In this document: one piece after another, positions 60,145-64,000 of the stretch
Position numbering within the stretch: position 1 is the stretch's first letter
Layout of the letters: each line of letters begins with the position of its first letter
NCBI GenBank assembly: GCA_036971475.1
Contig: JBAIZL010000006.1
Span: forward strand, 13,352,705-13,416,704
Direction: 5' to 3'
Length of the DNA: 64,000 nt
From: Prosapia bicincta
Taxonomy: Eukaryota > Arthropoda > Insecta > Hemiptera > Cercopidae
The notes under the pieces: generated by a model
Databases searched by the model: none
Seen by the model: the letters and a program-made list of their open reading frames with translations, nothing else
What the model was told of the DNA's origin: nothing
Translations under genes and position numbers: made by a program

Positions 60145-60463
60145 GCAATTTTTTTTTAAAATTTATAAATGACTTTTTGCTAGTCATTGTATTAATAATA
60201 ATCACATATTTCCTAACATAGATAATATAATACATCATAATATGAATAATAAAGTATATTATATTTAGGAATAAAATTTAGAATAAATGATTTTATAAGA
60301 TGAATTTCATATTTAATTTATTTATATTATACATATAGGTAAACATAACAAAAGATTGGTTTAGATTTTGAGATATTTCATTTTTACCTAGTCTTCCGTA
60401 GGCTTATTGAGCATAAATCATATAAGATCATAGGATATAGCTATTCATATAATGTATATGTAC

Positions 60464-60502
<39 letters not shown>

Positions 60503-60506
<4 letters not shown>

Positions 60507-60580
60507 CATATATATATTTATTTGAACCCATTAGTTATATATATATACACCTAATGGGTTTGAATAAATATATATGTAAT
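60503..60580. repeat. Small palindrome in a TA tract
   Basis: Arms of about 31 bp (TTTATTTGAACCCATTAG and CTAATGGGTTTGAATAAA at their cores) around a 16-bp TA-rich centre. It occupies the TA tract into which PLE4 is inserted in the left copy. No hammerhead core seen. Confidence 0.75.
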
Positions 60581-60612
60581 ATATATAGACAAACATACAC
60601 ACAAACACGGAC

Positions 60613-60659
<47 letters not shown>

Positions 60660-60662
<3 letters not shown>

Positions 60663-61892
60663 CTATAATAAAAACAAAGCGGTAACAAGAAAAACTGTCA
60701 TTTTTTTATGAATATAAGCATAATGCGACAGATATTGCAGAGTATAGGGTTAAATACAATAATAAATTACATTACATTTATGAATAAAATTTATACTGAA
60801 TGATTTAATAATATGAATTTCATATATAATATATTTATATTTTACATATAGGTACACATAACAAAATAAATGTTTAGTGCAATTGACTTTCTCTTCACAC
60901 ATGTCTAAACACTTTGTATAACAGATTGTTTTCTCAACTGTAAATATCATGCGATAACGGTTGTAGTTCTTTGTTTCATAGCAGTAAATGATTTTCTTCT
61001 TGCATTGTAAAGTTTATCTGTCTCGCTTTGAACATTGCTCATTCCATGAATAATCTAATGCTCTATCTTTGATCAAAGGCAAGGTTACCTCACAGTAGCT
61101 CTATAAACTGTTGCTTTGTAATTACGTTCGAGGGAATCCATGCATATGCACTGTTTCCTCCATTGTTTTCTATTAATTCCGAATTAGGTAAAATAGCAAT
61201 GTAATAAGAACGTGTATTGTGTTACACCTGTGTTACGCGCATAACACGTTTACATATGCTTTCTCTTGTTGGTCTAGATCTATAACCTGTTGATACTAGA
61301 AACATGTTAAATTTTTTGTGGGACAGAGTGCTCCAGACTTTCATTACTTGTATGTCTTATAGTATTTACTAAACAAATTATACCATTTCTCCAAGGATAT
61401 CTAACTTTTATGATGGTGATATGAATTTGAGATTTAGGGACTACCTCATTGAAAAATATAATTTATGCTCATTATTTTCAAATATACCGTTCTAAAGCTT
61501 GTTACCCTGTTTACGAAACTATGTTATCTACATAAATAACTTTCGAGTTTTAAAACATCTAAATAATAATCCCTTAAAAATAGTGTTTTTTTTGCTGGAA
61601 CACATTTCATATGTCAACTTTTGTTACAGTTAATTTATAAATAAACTAATTGAAAATTGAAAATTATTGCACATATAAGGTGTCTTCTAACAAGCATCAC
61701 GATAAAAAGTTACCCCTTATATTCACCAAACAAACAATTAGGACAAGGGGTGTAGGACATTCTGCCAGCCACCCTTTGGTTTGACGAGGGTAGCCAGGTA
61801 GTTAATCCATTTTAGGACTTACTGCCAGTCAGGCCCCTTTCTCTCCCTCACTCTCTGAAAAATGGGAGGTGAGATAAAGAGACGGAATAACA
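60660..61892. other. Spacer, no gene seen
   Basis: Counterpart of 9520-10857 without about 100 bp near 61670. No gene recognised. Confidence 0.6.
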
Positions 61893-61958
61893 TAACCTAA
61901 CCTAACCTAACCTAACCTAACCTAACCTATCCTGACCTAACCTAACCTAACCTAACCC
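61893..61958. repeat. Interstitial CCTAA/TTAGG array, right copy
   Basis: About thirteen CCTAA units including the same CCTAT and CCTGA variants seen in the left copy, plus several extra perfect units. Confidence 0.9.
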
Positions 61959-62404
61959 ATTGCCATTGTCTATGGTAAACCCTCAAGAAATGAAAATAAT
62001 GTAACTGTGAAATATTAGATGTAAACACACTACTCCAAACAACACGAACAGCAAAAACTTATTTACAGCACAAACAACACGAACAGCTTATTTACATAAA
62101 TTTACACATGACTATAATATTTTAACATGTGGCACACAAAGTATTTACTTTCAAAATGGTTATTAGGGGGGGTCTATGAAAAAGATATACTGTATATATA
62201 TTTTTGCACAAGGTTTCACATTGAGGTGATCATTTATGTGGACTGGTTGTTTGTAGTGTTATTTACGTTCATGGCTAAATTAACTAATTTGTATGTAAAG
62301 TAAAGCAAAGTAGTATAAACTAAAATATTTAAAATTGTAAAACTAACAAATGAGGTGACTAAAATAATGTAAGCTATTAGCGTTACATCAGGCATTTCAT
62401 CCGG

Positions 62405-62635
62405 TCATGTAAGACAATAGTATTTTAAGAACGGTTTAGTTATGGGTCGTTTACAACCACACTTGTGCGAGTTTATACGAGTCAGAGTTTTCTCTTCTTC
62501 TCTCGCAGCCCCTTCCCCCACATCCACTGTAACCCCCACAATGTACCTGCGGCTGGCATATTGTCCGGCCCCTGCTTCTTGACAGGGGTCATAAACTGAT
62601 GCTGGCAGACTGTCCGTTTCCCTAGGAAAAATCAA
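62405..62635 (-). CDS. Conserved GC-richer open frame, right copy
   Basis: Counterpart of 11315-11560: FPRETDSLPASVYDPCQEAG and NSHKCGCKRPITKPFLKY. It differs at several residues and has a different C-terminus because of a short insertion near 62413. Function unknown. Confidence 0.25.
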   Translation of the reverse strand: MIFPRETDSLPASVYDPCQEAGAGQYASRRYIVGVTVDVGEGAAREEEKTLTRINSHKCGCKRPITKPFLKYYCLT

Positions 62636-62719
62636 TGAGGGCGAGGGATTTGACGGAAGATGAAGTCACGGCTGGTTTCGAAACCATTAGGAACTAGAAT
62701 GTCTGTAACCTCTCTGGTT

Positions 62720-64000
62720 CTCGGAGATGAAGTTTTATAAAACTAGAGAAAATAATACTGGCTATACATTAGCTTGAGATCTTTATATTCTGTTATTAAA
62801 TTATAGAGAATGTGTCTACAGATACAACTATAGTTCACATTGGGTTTTTTTCTAAATTGAAAAGATAAAGGTGTTTCAAAAAGTCACAGTTATTGAAGAT
62901 AGTATTACGCTGCAGTAGAAAACAGAATAAGCAAGGACTGTGAGTATATTTATAGAATTGAAGAACTACAGATATCATCAAACTGATTCTAATCACAGAT
63001 TATCAATTATTAGCTAGAAGCTAGGAAATATATGCAGTTGTTTTGGCCAATGTGGTTTATATGAATAAAACACCATTTTCATTTCCAAATATCAGAGTAT
63101 TTCACAACCAAAATAAATTATTAAATGCTTGGTTTTGTATTCTTCCTGCAACGAAATGAAAACCATCAAGTTCTGCCAGGTCTCTGAATATAAATTGCTT
63201 GTATCACTTTACAGTTTTTGTCAAGAACTGTTTTTTAAAAGAGAATATCAGAGAACAGTTTAGTATATTCATTGTCATTTAGTGAAAGAAACACATCTCT
63301 AATCCTTGATAAATATCTCCAACGTCTTCTAATAAAATTGTTACTGATGTTTCATAAATGGATTAAATTCTTGAGAATTAGAAGAGGAATAGGAATAGGT
63401 GAAAGAATAAATAAAATCTTTTTTTATGAAATAATGTATTCCTAAGTATTACATATCTGGATATACATGGTATAGAGTTTCAGACAATTTTTAGCAGCTA
63501 AAACCGCAAAAAATTTTTATTTACATCATAAATTCTGAGCCCTCTAAATATAACTCCAATAACAACCAATTTATTAGGAAAGTGAATTTGATTAGCAAAA
63601 CCATACAATGAAGTAAAGTTTAGTCAATTATCATTTAAAGTAAACCTTTCATCTCATTTGATAATGGATGCTTCATATTCACCATGATTTAAAATTTTAG
63701 TATTTTACCCAAAAGTAGAAAAAATAATTAACAAGGTAGTAATGGTAAAGAGTTGGAATAATCATGTAAATATAAATTCTGTATTCCAACAGGCACAAAA
63801 TTGAATAGACAGAACTATTTTCTCAATATACAAGTACAGATTACTAGTTCAGATTAGAACAGAAATACTTCCTAAAATACCTTCAGAACGTCCGGTTACG
63901 TTACGATTCGTTTTAGAAACATATTTTTATTATAATTAAAGGGAACATTCAAGACTCAAACCTTTTGATGTTACAATAATTAGATTTATGTTTCTATGGA
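62720..64000. other. Spacer nearly identical to the left copy, no gene seen
   Basis: Counterpart of 11650-12923. I found only a few mismatches in 1.2 kb and none in the last 380 bp. No gene recognised. Confidence 0.65.

Overview
The window looks like gene-poor, AT-rich arthropod nuclear DNA, most likely insect. The main clue is a short interstitial array of the pentamer CCTAA/TTAGG (the insect-type telomere repeat), present in two duplicated places. I found no convincing host protein-coding gene and no tRNA or rRNA gene. The long open frames I could interpret belong to retroelements or are artefacts of microsatellites and minisatellites. The species cannot be named from the sequence.

Layout. 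Positions 1-12923 and 52068-64000 are two copies of one block. The match runs into the right window edge and already covers base 1, so the duplication is probably larger than what is seen. Each copy carries the same decayed Penelope-like element (PLE1), a conserved small open frame (about 6.2 and 59.1 kb), a TTAGG array and a GC-richer conserved open frame. The copies differ by insertions in TA tracts: left only, a palindromic PLE end at 4.6 kb and PLE4 at 8.1-9.4 kb; right only, a 1.1 kb segment at 57.7-58.7 kb. A second, shorter duplication (47.3-48.6 and 50.8-52.5 kb) begins and ends at AC microsatellites. Between them lie a Helitron-like element (13.6-14.5 kb), a nearly complete Penelope-like element PLE5 (21.7-24.3 kb, minus strand), two 50-bp minisatellite elements (27.8-29.2 and 41.3-42.6 kb), a 2.15 kb array of a 22-bp repeat (38.0-40.1 kb) and clusters of palindromes in TA repeats (15.0-15.5 and 44.0-45.0 kb).

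The unifying theme is Penelope-like retroelements (reverse transcriptase plus GIY-YIG endonuclease) and their ends. Several families carry a hammerhead-ribozyme-like core (CTGANGA, a short hairpin, GAAA, often a palindromic helix III). The elements form a size series: PLE5 with near-complete coding; PLE4 and PLE3 as 5'-truncated fragments between inverted copies of their 3' ends; and palindromes in which only the two inverted ends remain. Nearly all lie in or beside (TA)n tracts. At least six sequence families of such ends can be told apart by eye. These palindromic hammerhead miniatures are the most interesting feature of the window.

All identities, copy numbers and boundaries were judged by eye; no alignment, folding or database search was run.
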